From positions 4,218,001 through 4,282,000 of the forward strand of contig NZ_CP031555.1 of the NCBI RefSeq assembly GCF_003403095.1: 64,000 nucleotides of DNA, in the 5' to 3' direction. Positions 55,254 to 62,926 of the stretch are shown here, one piece after another (position 1 is the first letter of the stretch; every line of letters begins with the position of its first letter). This DNA comes from Thalassospira indica. GTDB lineage: Bacteria; Pseudomonadota; Alphaproteobacteria; Rhodospirillales; Thalassospiraceae. The notes beneath the pieces were generated by a model. The model was not told the origin of the DNA. It was given only the letters and a program-made list of their open reading frames with translations, and made no database searches. Made by a program: the position numbers and the translations under genes.

Positions 55254-56291
55254 TTACCCCAACCAGGCTTGCGAAATAACGCCAATTACGAACGAACCGA
55301 CCAGCGCATAAACCAGATACAGGGCAAAGACCGGCTTTTTGACCAGCGCAAAAACGGCAATCGCCGCCGGGATGGACGATACCCCGCCAGCCACCAGAAA
55401 CGCCATTGCCGCCCCCGATTGCATACCCTGCGCAATCAGGCCTTCCATGATCGGAAGGGCGGCATAGCCATTCAAATAGGCCGGAACCCCGACAAGGGTG
55501 GCAATGGCAATCGGGCCAATCCCGTCCCCACCAAGCAGACCACTGACATTTTCAGCCGGGACATAGGCGACCATGATGCTTTCAAGCAGGAAGGCAAAGG
55601 CGATCCACTTGCCCAAAAAGATCATGTTGGCAATCGCAGACGATCTGAACTTTTTGATCCGTTCATCATCGTGCCAGAACTTCCAGACAACCGCCTTGTG
55701 CGAACGGACCTTGGCCCCGCCGCAGCCACCATTGCCAACGCCGTCACGCAACGGATCGGCAAGGAAGCCCCGCGACCCCAGCCATAGGGTGACAAAGCCG
55801 CCCATCAGACCAAGACCAATCGCCGAGATCATTTTAATCACCGCAAATTCGGTCCCAAGCGTGCCCGCGGTCAGAACAAACATCGCCGGGTCAATCACGG
55901 GTGAGGCCAACCAGAACGCCATGACCGGCGCCAACGGAACCCCCATAGCAAGCAGAGCTGCGATCAGCGGGATCACCCCGCAGGAGCAAAATGGCGACAG
56001 TGCCCCGAAGGCCGCAGCGGTAAACACCATTCGCACAGGCCGCCCGGCAAAGGCGCGCGAAATCAGGTTATCGGCCCCGGTTGCCGTCGCATAGGCGGCA
56101 ATACCGATTGAGAGCACCAGAAAAGGTGCCGTGCTTACAAAGGACTCAGCCGTGAACTGCAAACTTGGGACAAATTGCGGCGCGTCAAAGATAAAGATCG
56201 CGGCAAGGATGATGCAGGCTGCCAGCAAAACCCGGTCTGTTTGTCGGGCAGTAGTGCCGATGCGGCGCAATTGAAATGTCAGGGCACTCAT
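55254..56291 (-). CDS. arsP: ArsP-type permease (methylarsenite efflux)
   Basis: 345-residue membrane protein of the DUF318/ArsP group, which exports trivalent organoarsenicals in characterised members. About eight to ten helices; hallmark ALSPFCSCGVIPLIAALLAMG with two Cys near residue 105, and a soluble loop around 190-225 rich in Lys. I use ATG 56291, eight bases after AGGG; ATG 56297 is two codons earlier and overlaps the operator region. Downstream of arsR on the minus strand. Other DUF318 proteins move different solutes, so the assignment leans on context. Confidence 0.82.
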   Translation of the reverse strand: MSALTFQLRRIGTTARQTDRVLLAACIILAAIFIFDAPQFVPSLQFTAESFVSTAPFLVLSIGIAAYATATGADNLISRAFAGRPVRMVFTAAAFGALSPFCSCGVIPLIAALLAMGVPLAPVMAFWLASPVIDPAMFVLTAGTLGTEFAVIKMISAIGLGLMGGFVTLWLGSRGFLADPLRDGVGNGGCGGAKVRSHKAVVWKFWHDDERIKKFRSSAIANMIFLGKWIAFAFLLESIMVAYVPAENVSGLLGGDGIGPIAIATLVGVPAYLNGYAALPIMEGLIAQGMQSGAAMAFLVAGGVSSIPAAIAVFALVKKPVFALYLVYALVGSFVIGVISQAWLG

Positions 56292-56297
56292 ATCCAT

Positions 56298-56317
56298 ATC
56301 CCTAGAAAATTAGTTAT
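56298..56317. promoter_or_regulatory. Second, imperfect ArsR operator in front of arsP
   Basis: ATCCCTA-N6-TAGTTAT. The right half equals that of the site at 56676; the left half matches ATAACTA at five of seven bases. It sits in the 45-nt gap between arsR and arsP. Confidence 0.5.
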
Positions 56318-56342
56318 ATTGATCCAAAAAAAGAGACCCGCC

Positions 56343-56666
56343 CTAGCAGGCCTTTTCCGTTTCACCGGCGACATCAAGATCGACACCGCTGCAGCATTCA
56401 TCGGTGATGAACCCGACAAGATCGCGCATGACTTCGAAATCCGCCCGGTTACGGGTTTCGCGCCCCAATTTTTCCTGTTTGACCAGACCAGCCTGAACCA
56501 AGGTGCCGAGATGATGGGAAAGGGTCGATGCCGGAAGGCCAAGCACCCGCCCGATATCGCCAATATTAAGCCCTTCGTCCCCGGCCTTGACCAGCAGACG
56601 ATAGATTTTCAGACGGGCTTCGTGGCCCAGTGCGGCAAAGGCCGGTGCAATGATTTTTTCGCTCAT
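56343..56666 (-). CDS. arsR: ArsR-family repressor, two-cysteine C-terminal site (arsP side)
   Basis: 107 aa winged HTH (ALGHEARLKIYRLLVKAG, residues 12-29; GLPASTLSHHLGTLVQAGLV). Cys91-Cys92 form a vicinal pair near the C-terminus (DECCSG); the only other Cys is the last residue, C107. No ribosome site: a TATAAT lies at the right distance for a leaderless mRNA, and a perfect inverted repeat sits just upstream. Paired with arsP, it may sense methylarsenite rather than arsenite. Confidence 0.9.
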   Translation of the reverse strand: MSEKIIAPAFAALGHEARLKIYRLLVKAGDEGLNIGDIGRVLGLPASTLSHHLGTLVQAGLVKQEKLGRETRNRADFEVMRDLVGFITDECCSGVDLDVAGETEKAC

Positions 56667-56675
56667 GACGCCATT

Positions 56676-56695
56676 ATAACTATATTTCTAGTTAT
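56676..56695. promoter_or_regulatory. Operator of the arsP-side arsR, within its promoter
   Basis: ATAACTA-TATTTC-TAGTTAT is a perfect 7-bp inverted repeat. On the - strand it lies just between a weak -35 and TATAAT (56678-56673), the best place for a repressor to block polymerase. Confidence 0.65.
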
Positions 56696-56805
56696 TTAAA
56701 TACATTTTCTGAAACTCCCGCATCTGACTGATTCAAATATCCTTTTTGACATCACACTTGGGTTTGACCAGCACTGCAATACAAATGTCACTTGCCGGCG
56801 TGACT

Positions 56806-56829
56806 ATATGTCGATATTTCCCGACATAT
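56806..56829. promoter_or_regulatory. Operator overlapping the start codon of the acr3-side arsR
   Basis: ATATGTCG-N8-CGACATAT is a perfect 8-bp inverted repeat. Its last two bases are the first two of ATG 56828. Unlike the 56676 site in sequence, so each ArsR probably has its own operator. Confidence 0.65.
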
Positions 56830-57172
56830 GGAAACAAAACACGCAATCAGCGCCCTTGGCGCCCTGGCACAGGAACACAGACTGGCAGCATTCCGGTTGC
56901 TGGTTCGGGCCGGGAATGACGGTATTGCCGCAGGCGAACTGGCCCGGCAGATATCCATTCCGCACAACACCATGTCATCTCATCTGACCACACTTAGTCA
57001 GGCAGGGCTGATTACCAGCACCCGCGAAGGCCGGTCGATCATTTACCGGATCGTTCCCGATGCCATGCGTGATCTTCTCGGGTTTCTTGCCGATGACTGC
57101 TGTCAGGGGCACCCCGAACTGTGCGGGCTGCCAAGCCGTTCTGCCACCGTCGATAAAAAAGGATGCAGCTAG
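56828..57172 (+). CDS. arsR: ArsR-family repressor, three-cysteine C-terminal site (acr3 side)
   Basis: 114 aa. Winged HTH (ALAQEHRLAAFRLLVRAG; IPHNTMSSHLTTLSQAGLI). Cysteines C91, C92 and C99 (DDCCQGHPELCG) resemble the As(III) site C95, C96, C102 of Acidithiobacillus ferrooxidans ArsR; C113 is extra. No ribosome site, and the operator covers the start codon. acr3 begins directly after the stop (57172/57173). The two ArsR proteins here are alike in length and HTH but differ in the third Cys. Confidence 0.92.
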   Translation: METKHAISALGALAQEHRLAAFRLLVRAGNDGIAAGELARQISIPHNTMSSHLTTLSQAGLITSTREGRSIIYRIVPDAMRDLLGFLADDCCQGHPELCGLPSRSATVDKKGCS

Positions 57173-58204
57173 ATGGGTATTTTCGAACGTTTTCTGACCA
57201 TCTGGGTTGCTGTCAGCATCGTGGTCGGCATCGTCTTGGGCGAGATGTTCCCCAGCGTGTTTCAGGCGATTGGCAATCTGACCGCCTATGAGATCAATCT
57301 ACCGGTGACGGTTCTGATCTGGCTGATGATTGTGCCAATGTTGATGAAGGTCGATTTTGGTGCCCTGCATGAAGTCGGACGGCAATGGCGCGGGATTGGT
57401 GTCACGCTTGGTGTGAATTGGCTGATCAAACCGTTTACCATGGTAGCGCTTGGCTGGCTCTTTATTGGCTTTCTGTTCCGCCCGCTCCTGCCCGAGGCAC
57501 AGATTGAAAGCTACATCGCCGGTTTGATCCTTTTGGGGGCAGCCCCCTGCACGGCGATGGTGTTTGTCTGGTCACACCTGACCAAGGGGGATGCGAACTT
57601 TACGCTGACCCAGGTGGCACTTAATGACACGATCATGATCTTTGCCTTTGCGCCGATTGTTGCCTTGTTGCTCGGTATTTCGGCAATCACCATCCCGTGG
57701 GAAACGCTGACCATTTCGGTTGTGGCGTTTATCGTTATTCCGGTGATTGCCGGGCAGATTATCCGAAACCGCGTCATGAAAGGCGGGATCGCGGCGTTCA
57801 ATAACTTTGATGCCAAGCTCAAACCCGTATCGATGATTGCGTTGCTTAGCACGCTGGTTCTGCTGTTTGCCTTTCAGGGGCAGCAGATCATTGCCCAGCC
57901 GATGATCATTGCCCTTCTGGCCGTACCGATCATTTTGCAGACCTATTTCATCGCCGCCATCGCCTATCTCGCCAACAAGGTGCTGGGTGTGGAACACAAA
58001 ATCGCCGCCCCGTCTTCGATGATCGGGGCCTCGAACTTCTTTGAACTGGCTGTGGCAACCGCCATCGGGTTGTTTGGCTTTTCATCGGGTGCGGCCCTTG
58101 CCACCGTGGTTGGTGTGCTGGTCGAAGTGCCGGTGATGCTGTCACTTGTCGCCATTGCCAACCGCACCCGTGGCTGGTTCACCCCATCGAAAATTGCAAA
58201 CTAA
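57173..58204 (+). CDS. acr3: Acr3-type arsenite efflux permease
   Basis: 343 aa, about ten helices. The As(III)-binding TM4 Cys is C126 in GAAPCTAMVFVWSHLTKGD, and a conserved TM9 Glu is in GASNFFELAVATAIGLF. Start immediately after the arsR stop; AAGGATGCAGCTAG supplies the ribosome site. Secondary exporter of arsenite out of the cytoplasm. Confidence 0.95.
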   Translation: MGIFERFLTIWVAVSIVVGIVLGEMFPSVFQAIGNLTAYEINLPVTVLIWLMIVPMLMKVDFGALHEVGRQWRGIGVTLGVNWLIKPFTMVALGWLFIGFLFRPLLPEAQIESYIAGLILLGAAPCTAMVFVWSHLTKGDANFTLTQVALNDTIMIFAFAPIVALLLGISAITIPWETLTISVVAFIVIPVIAGQIIRNRVMKGGIAAFNNFDAKLKPVSMIALLSTLVLLFAFQGQQIIAQPMIIALLAVPIILQTYFIAAIAYLANKVLGVEHKIAAPSSMIGASNFFELAVATAIGLFGFSSGAALATVVGVLVEVPVMLSLVAIANRTRGWFTPSKIAN

Positions 58205-58216
58205 GGGAGCCCTGAT

Positions 58217-59242
58217 ATGAGCCGCAAAATCCGCATTGGCATCAATGGTTTTGGCCGCATGGGCCGTCTGGTTCTGCGCGCAGGATGGGGGCACCCGGAC
58301 CTTGAATTTGTCCATATCAACGAGATCAAGGGCGGGGCTGTTACCGCGGCCCATTTGCTGGAATTTGATTCGGTCCATGGCCGCTGGGGCAATGGTGTTG
58401 CCTGCATCGATGATTATGTGGTCATCGATCAGACGCACAAGATCAGTTTTAGCGAAAATGCCACCCCCGGCGAGACCGATTGGGTCGGCATGGGGTGCGA
58501 CATTGTTCTGGAATGCACCGGCAAGTTCAAAACGCCCGAGACGTTGCAGCCCTATTTTGATCAGGGGGTTAAAAAGGTCATCGTTGCCGCCCCGGTCAAG
58601 GAAGGCGCACTTAACATCGTTTACGGCGTGAATGATGATCTTTATGACCCAACCCAGCATCACCTTTTGACCGCGGCGAGTTGCACGACCAACTGTCTGG
58701 CGCCAGTGGTCAAGGTCATGCACGAGAAGCTTGGCATCGTGCATGGATCGATCACCACCATTCATGATGTCACCAACACCCAGACGATTGTCGATCTGCC
58801 GCACAAGGATTTGCGCCGCGCACGGTCGTGCCTGCAATCGCTTATCCCGACCAGCACCGGCTCGGCGACCGCGATCACAATGATTTACCCGGAACTCAAG
58901 GGCAAGCTGAACGGTATTGCCGTGCGTGTCCCGTTGCTGAATGCGTCGCTGACCGATTGTGTGTTTGAAGTCGCAGAAGACACCGATACTGAGACCGTCA
59001 ATCGCCTGATGCGTGAGGCATCTGAAACCTATCTTGCCGGTATTCTTGGCTATGAAGAACGCCCGCTGGTCAGTGCCGATTACCTTAATGACAGCCGGTC
59101 TTCGATTATCGATGCCGGATCGACCATGGTGATCGACAAGCGGCAGGTCAAAATCCTGGCCTGGTATGACAATGAATGGGGATATGTCTGCCGGATGGCG
59201 GATTTGGCGGCCAAAGTCGCGCAACACCTTTTGGGAAAATAG
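58217..59242 (+). CDS. ArsJ-associated glyceraldehyde-3-phosphate dehydrogenase
   Basis: 341-residue GAPDH ([17 protein letters not shown]; catalytic C156 in [33 protein letters not shown] split over 210-235). In arsJ operons this enzyme uses arsenate in place of phosphate, making the unstable 1-arseno-3-phosphoglycerate that ArsJ exports. The operon position, 6 nt before arsJ, supports this over a glycolytic role. Confidence 0.92.
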   Translation: MSRKIRIGINGFGRMGRLVLRAGWGHPDLEFVHINEIKGGAVTAAHLLEFDSVHGRWGNGVACIDDYVVIDQTHKISFSENATPGETDWVGMGCDIVLECTGKFKTPETLQPYFDQGVKKVIVAAPVKEGALNIVYGVNDDLYDPTQHHLLTAASCTTNCLAPVVKVMHEKLGIVHGSITTIHDVTNTQTIVDLPHKDLRRARSCLQSLIPTSTGSATAITMIYPELKGKLNGIAVRVPLLNASLTDCVFEVAEDTDTETVNRLMREASETYLAGILGYEERPLVSADYLNDSRSSIIDAGSTMVIDKRQVKILAWYDNEWGYVCRMADLAAKVAQHLLGK

Positions 59243-59247
59243 CAAAG

Positions 59248-60474
59248 ATGTCGGCCGCAATCCGCAACTATGCGCTGGTCACTGGGGCCTATTGGGGCTT
59301 TACCCTAACCGACGGGGCGCTTCGTATGCTGGTGCTGTTGCACTTTCACGGCATTGGCTATTCGGCGTTTGAAATCGCGCTGTTGTTCATCCTGTACGAA
59401 GTGGCAGGCATCGTCACCAATCTGGTCGGTGGGTGGCTAGCGCAGGCGCGCGGATTGCGCTTTACCCTGTTTGCAGGGTTGGCATTGCAAATTGCATCGC
59501 TGACCGCCCTTTCATTTACCAATCCTGATTGGCTTCCGGCCATTTCGGTCGCCTATGTCATGGGGCTTCAGGCGGCATCGGGGGTGGCCAAGGATCTGAC
59601 CAAGATGTCGAGCAAATCGGCGATCAAGGTTCTGGTCCCCGCCCATGCCGAGGGGGCGCTTTTCCGTTGGGTTGCGCTTTTGACCGGATCGAAGAACGCG
59701 CTTAAGGGTGTGGGCTTTTTCATGGGTGGAGCGTTGCTGTCCTGGCTTGGCTTTTCCGGTTCGCTTTTGGCGATGGCCGCGGGTCTTGCCCTGACCCTTG
59801 TGGCGGTTGCCATATCGCTCGGCTCTGCGATGGCCGGCCCGGCCGGCGCGATGAAGCCGAAATTTCGTGATGTCTTTTCGCGTGATCGCAAGATCAATGT
59901 TCTGTCCGCCGCACGTCTGTTTTTGTTTGGTTCGCGCGATATCTGGTTTGTCGTGGGTCTGCCGGTGTTTCTGGCATCCGAGCTTGGCTGGGGCCATATC
60001 GAAGTCGGCAGTTACATGGCGCTTTGGGTGATCGGATATGGCTTTATTCAGGCCATTGCGCCGAAGATGCTGCGTGCGAAAACCCGCGAGCCGGATGGCC
60101 GCACTGCGCAAATCTGGATTGCCGCCCTTATTGCCGTGTCTGCTGCTATTGCCATTGCCATCACACAGGACTTCGCCCCGGAACTTGCCGTTCTGGGTGG
60201 GTTGCTGGTGTTTGGGATTGTCTTTGCGATCAACTCATCCCTGCATTCCTACCTGATCCTTGCCTATGCCGAGGGCGACAAGGTCGCGATGAATGTCGGG
60301 TTCTATTATATGTCGAACGCCATCGGACGTTTGACCGGAACGGTACTTTCGGGGGTGGCGTATCTTTATGGCGGATTGGTCGGATGCCTTGTGACATCAA
60401 TCGCGTTTTTAACGCTCGCCTGGGTGATCAGTGCCGCCCTGCCATCGCGTTCAGCGACACCAACGCATGGTTGA
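59248..60474 (+). CDS. arsJ: ArsJ, 1-arseno-3-phosphoglycerate exporter
   Basis: Major facilitator of 408 aa, about 12 helices, with the ArsJ-like start NYALVTGAYWGFTLTDGALRMLVLLHFH (residues 7-34) and FEIALLFILYEVAGIVTNL. The frame is open 24 codons upstream inside gapdh; ATG 59248 behind a weak site AGCAAAG is chosen. Pairs with the GAPDH to remove arsenate without prior reduction. Confidence 0.93.
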   Translation: MSAAIRNYALVTGAYWGFTLTDGALRMLVLLHFHGIGYSAFEIALLFILYEVAGIVTNLVGGWLAQARGLRFTLFAGLALQIASLTALSFTNPDWLPAISVAYVMGLQAASGVAKDLTKMSSKSAIKVLVPAHAEGALFRWVALLTGSKNALKGVGFFMGGALLSWLGFSGSLLAMAAGLALTLVAVAISLGSAMAGPAGAMKPKFRDVFSRDRKINVLSAARLFLFGSRDIWFVVGLPVFLASELGWGHIEVGSYMALWVIGYGFIQAIAPKMLRAKTREPDGRTAQIWIAALIAVSAAIAIAITQDFAPELAVLGGLLVFGIVFAINSSLHSYLILAYAEGDKVAMNVGFYYMSNAIGRLTGTVLSGVAYLYGGLVGCLVTSIAFLTLAWVISAALPSRSATPTHG

Positions 60475-60612
60475 TTGGAAAAAACTTCCTTCGCAGATGC
60501 GGGATAAATACCTGAAAAGACTCATAAACCGATTTCATGAAACTTTAATCGCGCAAAAAGCCGTGACAAGACACTGCATATAGGGGTACGATTCCAATTA
60601 ACGGTCAATAAC

Positions 60613-60731
60613 TGGACCGCAGGAGGAGTTCCCGAGTGCCGCGAAAAAGCGTCTTAAACCGAGAATTTTCGCCCCCCGGATCGCACATGCAACATGCTGT
60701 GACCGGCGGAAACTCCTACCGCCACTTCCAT
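60613..60731 (+). ncRNA. Possible structured leader RNA of phoH
   Basis: The ribosome site AGGAGTT (60624-60630) is complementary to AACTCCT (60711-60717). That AACTCCT forms the loop of GGCGG-AAACTCCTA-CCGCC (60706-60724). TGGA near 60613 can pair with TCCA near 60728. A switch in which the loop masks the ribosome site of the small ORF at 60636 is possible. Confidence 0.4.
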
Positions 60732-60809
60732 CGCGAGATGAAAATTGAATGCGCGCCTTTCCATAACGGAATGGCGCGTTTTGCTTTTTTGGCCACTTTG
60801 TTGAGGTGA
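60636..60809 (+). CDS. Possible 57-codon small ORF upstream of phoH
   Basis: GTG 60636 stands seven bases after AGGAGGAG, the best ribosome site in this part of the window. The frame runs to TGA 60807-60809, 5 nt before ATG of phoH, and overlaps its ribosome site. The product is basic and His-rich in the middle (GNSYRHFHREMKIECAPFHN) with a hydrophobic end (MARFAFLATLLR). I recognise no family. It could be a leader peptide coupled to phoH. The hairpin at 60752-60790 runs through its last third, so it may instead be an untranslated RNA. Confidence 0.4.
   Translation: MPRKSVLNREFSPPGSHMQHAVTGGNSYRHFHREMKIECAPFHNGMARFAFLATLLR
60752..60790 (+). terminator. Terminator-like hairpin just before phoH
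   Basis: CGCGCC-T-TTCC / GGAA-T-GGCGCG, then TTTTGCTTTTTT. It ends about 25 nt before the phoH ATG and lies inside the small ORF. Confidence 0.6.
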
Positions 60810-60814
60810 TTGTC

Positions 60815-61585
60815 ATGGGTAAGCGCGCAGCACGTCGTCGTAACCGTCCGCAGCAGTCTAATAACAATGTTCATGAACTGTTTGATGAAAACAATGCTGA
60901 TTGGCACCCGCTTGGCGGGTCGGATCAGACCGGAACAGAACAGAAAGGACAACGCGATCAAAGCTACCGCCGCAACATCCGCCCGAAAAGTGAAAACCAG
61001 GCAGCCCTGATGGATGCCATCGACAATTACAATCTGGTCATGGCCCTTGGCCCGGCCGGCACCGGCAAAACCTATATCGCTGTATCCAAGGCGGTCGAAG
61101 CCCTTGATAACGGCGACATCGCCCGCATCGTTCTGGCCCGCCCTGCGGTTGAAGCCGGGGAAAATATCGGTTTCCTGCCAGGTGACGTCGAGGCCAAAAT
61201 GGCACCGTATCTGCGCCCGCTTTATGATGCGCTCAATGATCGCCTGGGGGCGAAGCGCCTTAAGACTTATATCTCGGACGGCACGATCGAGATTGCACCG
61301 ATCGGTTATATGCGGGGTCGCACACTCAACAACGCCTTTGTGGTGATCGACGAGGCGCAGAACTGCACATACGGACAGCTTAAGATGCTGGTCACTCGCC
61401 TTGGCTGGAACTCCACCATGATCCTGACCGGCGACCCGGACCAGACCGACCTTCTGCCGGAAATGTCGGGTCTTTCGGAAATGTCCGAACGTCTTGAAAA
61501 TGTCGAGGATGTCGCCTGTGTCCAGCTGCGTGACAAGGACATCGTCCGTCACCCGCTGGTCGCAAGCATGTTGACCGTTCTTTAG
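60815..61585 (+). CDS. phoH: PhoH family P-loop ATPase
   Basis: 256 aa. Basic, low-complexity N-terminus (GKRAARRRNRPQQSNNN), then the PhoH core: Walker A GPAGTGKTY (about 81-89), LARPAVEAGENIGFLPGD, Walker B FVVIDEAQN and TGDPDQTDL. Related proteins have RNA helicase or nuclease-linked ATPase activity; the bacterial function is not settled. This is the PhoH (YlaK/ PhoH1-like) type rather than YbeZ, since no ybeY adjoins it. GAGGTGATTGTC before ATG 60815. Confidence 0.9.
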   Translation: MGKRAARRRNRPQQSNNNVHELFDENNADWHPLGGSDQTGTEQKGQRDQSYRRNIRPKSENQAALMDAIDNYNLVMALGPAGTGKTYIAVSKAVEALDNGDIARIVLARPAVEAGENIGFLPGDVEAKMAPYLRPLYDALNDRLGAKRLKTYISDGTIEIAPIGYMRGRTLNNAFVVIDEAQNCTYGQLKMLVTRLGWNSTMILTGDPDQTDLLPEMSGLSEMSERLENVEDVACVQLRDKDIVRHPLVASMLTVL

Positions 61586-61626
61586 GTTTCAACACAGCAA
61601 ACTGCAAAAACACTGCATATAACAAA

Positions 61627-61656
61627 GGCGGGCCCGAGAGGGTCCGCCATTTTTTG
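61627..61656 (+). terminator. Terminator after phoH
   Basis: GGCGGGCCC-GAGA-GGGTCCGCC followed by ATTTTTT. Lies between convergent phoH and the CDF gene. Confidence 0.82.
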
Positions 61657-61682
61657 TGGTCATCTGTGAAACCGTCTGGCGC

Positions 61683-62702
61683 CTAGCGCCCCATGGCCGC
61701 GACTTCGCCGACACTGTTGTTGACCGGGATGTCGTGCTGCCCGGCACGTTTGGCGCGGCCGGTGTGCCAGAATTCCGGATCCTCGGTATAGCCGCTGAAT
61801 TCATCAAGGTGGATGTCTTCGGGCGGTTCCGGATGGATGGTGATATCGAGATCGGGATATTCTGCACGGATGCTGTCCATCACCTGATGACAGATGGTGT
61901 GCGATTCGCGCATCAGCATGCCGCCATCCATGATCAATTCGATCTCGGCAAAGCGATGCACGCCCGATGAACGGGTCCGCAGACGGTGGATGCCGATGAC
62001 ATCGGGGTTTTTCATGGTCAGTTCGATGATGCGCTGGCTATCAGATTCGGGCAGTTCCGCATCCATCAGAACCTTGACCGAGGTCCGGCCAACCTTGACT
62101 GCGGAATAGAGCAGGAAGATCGCAACAAGCCCGCCAATCGCCGGATCGGCCCAGGCAAGGCCCGACATCCCGCCAAACAGGGCAATCATCACCGCCAGAT
62201 TGGACAGAATATCGCTGCTGTAATGAAGCGAGTCCGCCTCGACCGCGGCCGAGCCTGAAATCCGCACCGCCTTGCGCTGAAGCAAAACCAGACCAATGGT
62301 CATGATCAGCGAAACACCCATGATCCAAAGGCCTTCGACGGCAAATGAAATTGGCATGGGTTCGGTGATGCGCGATGCCGCCTCGGCCAGAACCAGGATC
62401 GCAGCCCCAATCATGAAGGCGGATTGGAACAGACCGGCAAGCGGTTCTGCCTTCCCATGGCCAAATCGGTGATCGTAATCCGCCGGACGCCAGGCCGACC
62501 GCACAGCCATGAAGTTGATCACAGAGGTACCAACATCAAGCATGCTATCAATCATGGAAGATAGAAGGCTGACGGAATCGGTCAGGAACCAGCCGACAGC
62601 CTTGATCAGGATCAGTGTCGCAGCAATGACAATGGAGGCCGTCGTTGCACGACGCGCCCAAGTCTCTTTCTGTGCGATGTCAATGACGGGACATTGACTC
62701 AT
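61683..62702 (-). CDS. Cation diffusion facilitator (FieF-like) metal exporter
   Basis: 339 aa with six helices and a cytoplasmic C-terminal domain. Metal-site residues: D-xxx-D in SSMIDSMLDVG (TM2), H-xxx-D in HYSSDILSNLA (TM5), and DYDHRFGHGKAEPL between TM2 and TM3. FieF-type members export Fe(II) or Zn(II). The C-terminal 45 residues (from about 295) are an extension with no known motif. No clear ribosome site; ATG 62702 is the only good start. Confidence 0.9.
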   Translation of the reverse strand: MSQCPVIDIAQKETWARRATTASIVIAATLILIKAVGWFLTDSVSLLSSMIDSMLDVGTSVINFMAVRSAWRPADYDHRFGHGKAEPLAGLFQSAFMIGAAILVLAEAASRITEPMPISFAVEGLWIMGVSLIMTIGLVLLQRKAVRISGSAAVEADSLHYSSDILSNLAVMIALFGGMSGLAWADPAIGGLVAIFLLYSAVKVGRTSVKVLMDAELPESDSQRIIELTMKNPDVIGIHRLRTRSSGVHRFAEIELIMDGGMLMRESHTICHQVMDSIRAEYPDLDITIHPEPPEDIHLDEFSGYTEDPEFWHTGRAKRAGQHDIPVNNSVGEVAAMGR

Positions 62703-62926
62703 CAGTTGTCAACCTCTGGCCTACCAATACGCTTACTGACCACCGTTTTATAGCCTGTTTGCGTACAATATGTAATGTCTATTGCCATATTTTCGCCCGT
62801 CCTAGGGCAGCAAATAGCGCATATTTGATATTCCGCAAGGTTTCCAAGCCTTTTTAAAGGGATTATATGTCGCATCCGGGCACATAATTGATACTGTAAA
62901 GCCTGCTAGGGACGAGAAACGATAAT

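Noticed and set aside
60571..61620. Repeated 12-mer ACACTGCATATA before and after phoH
   Set aside because: Two 12-bp copies a kilobase apart are near chance expectation, the flanks differ, and the second copy would start a transcript straight into the phoH terminator.
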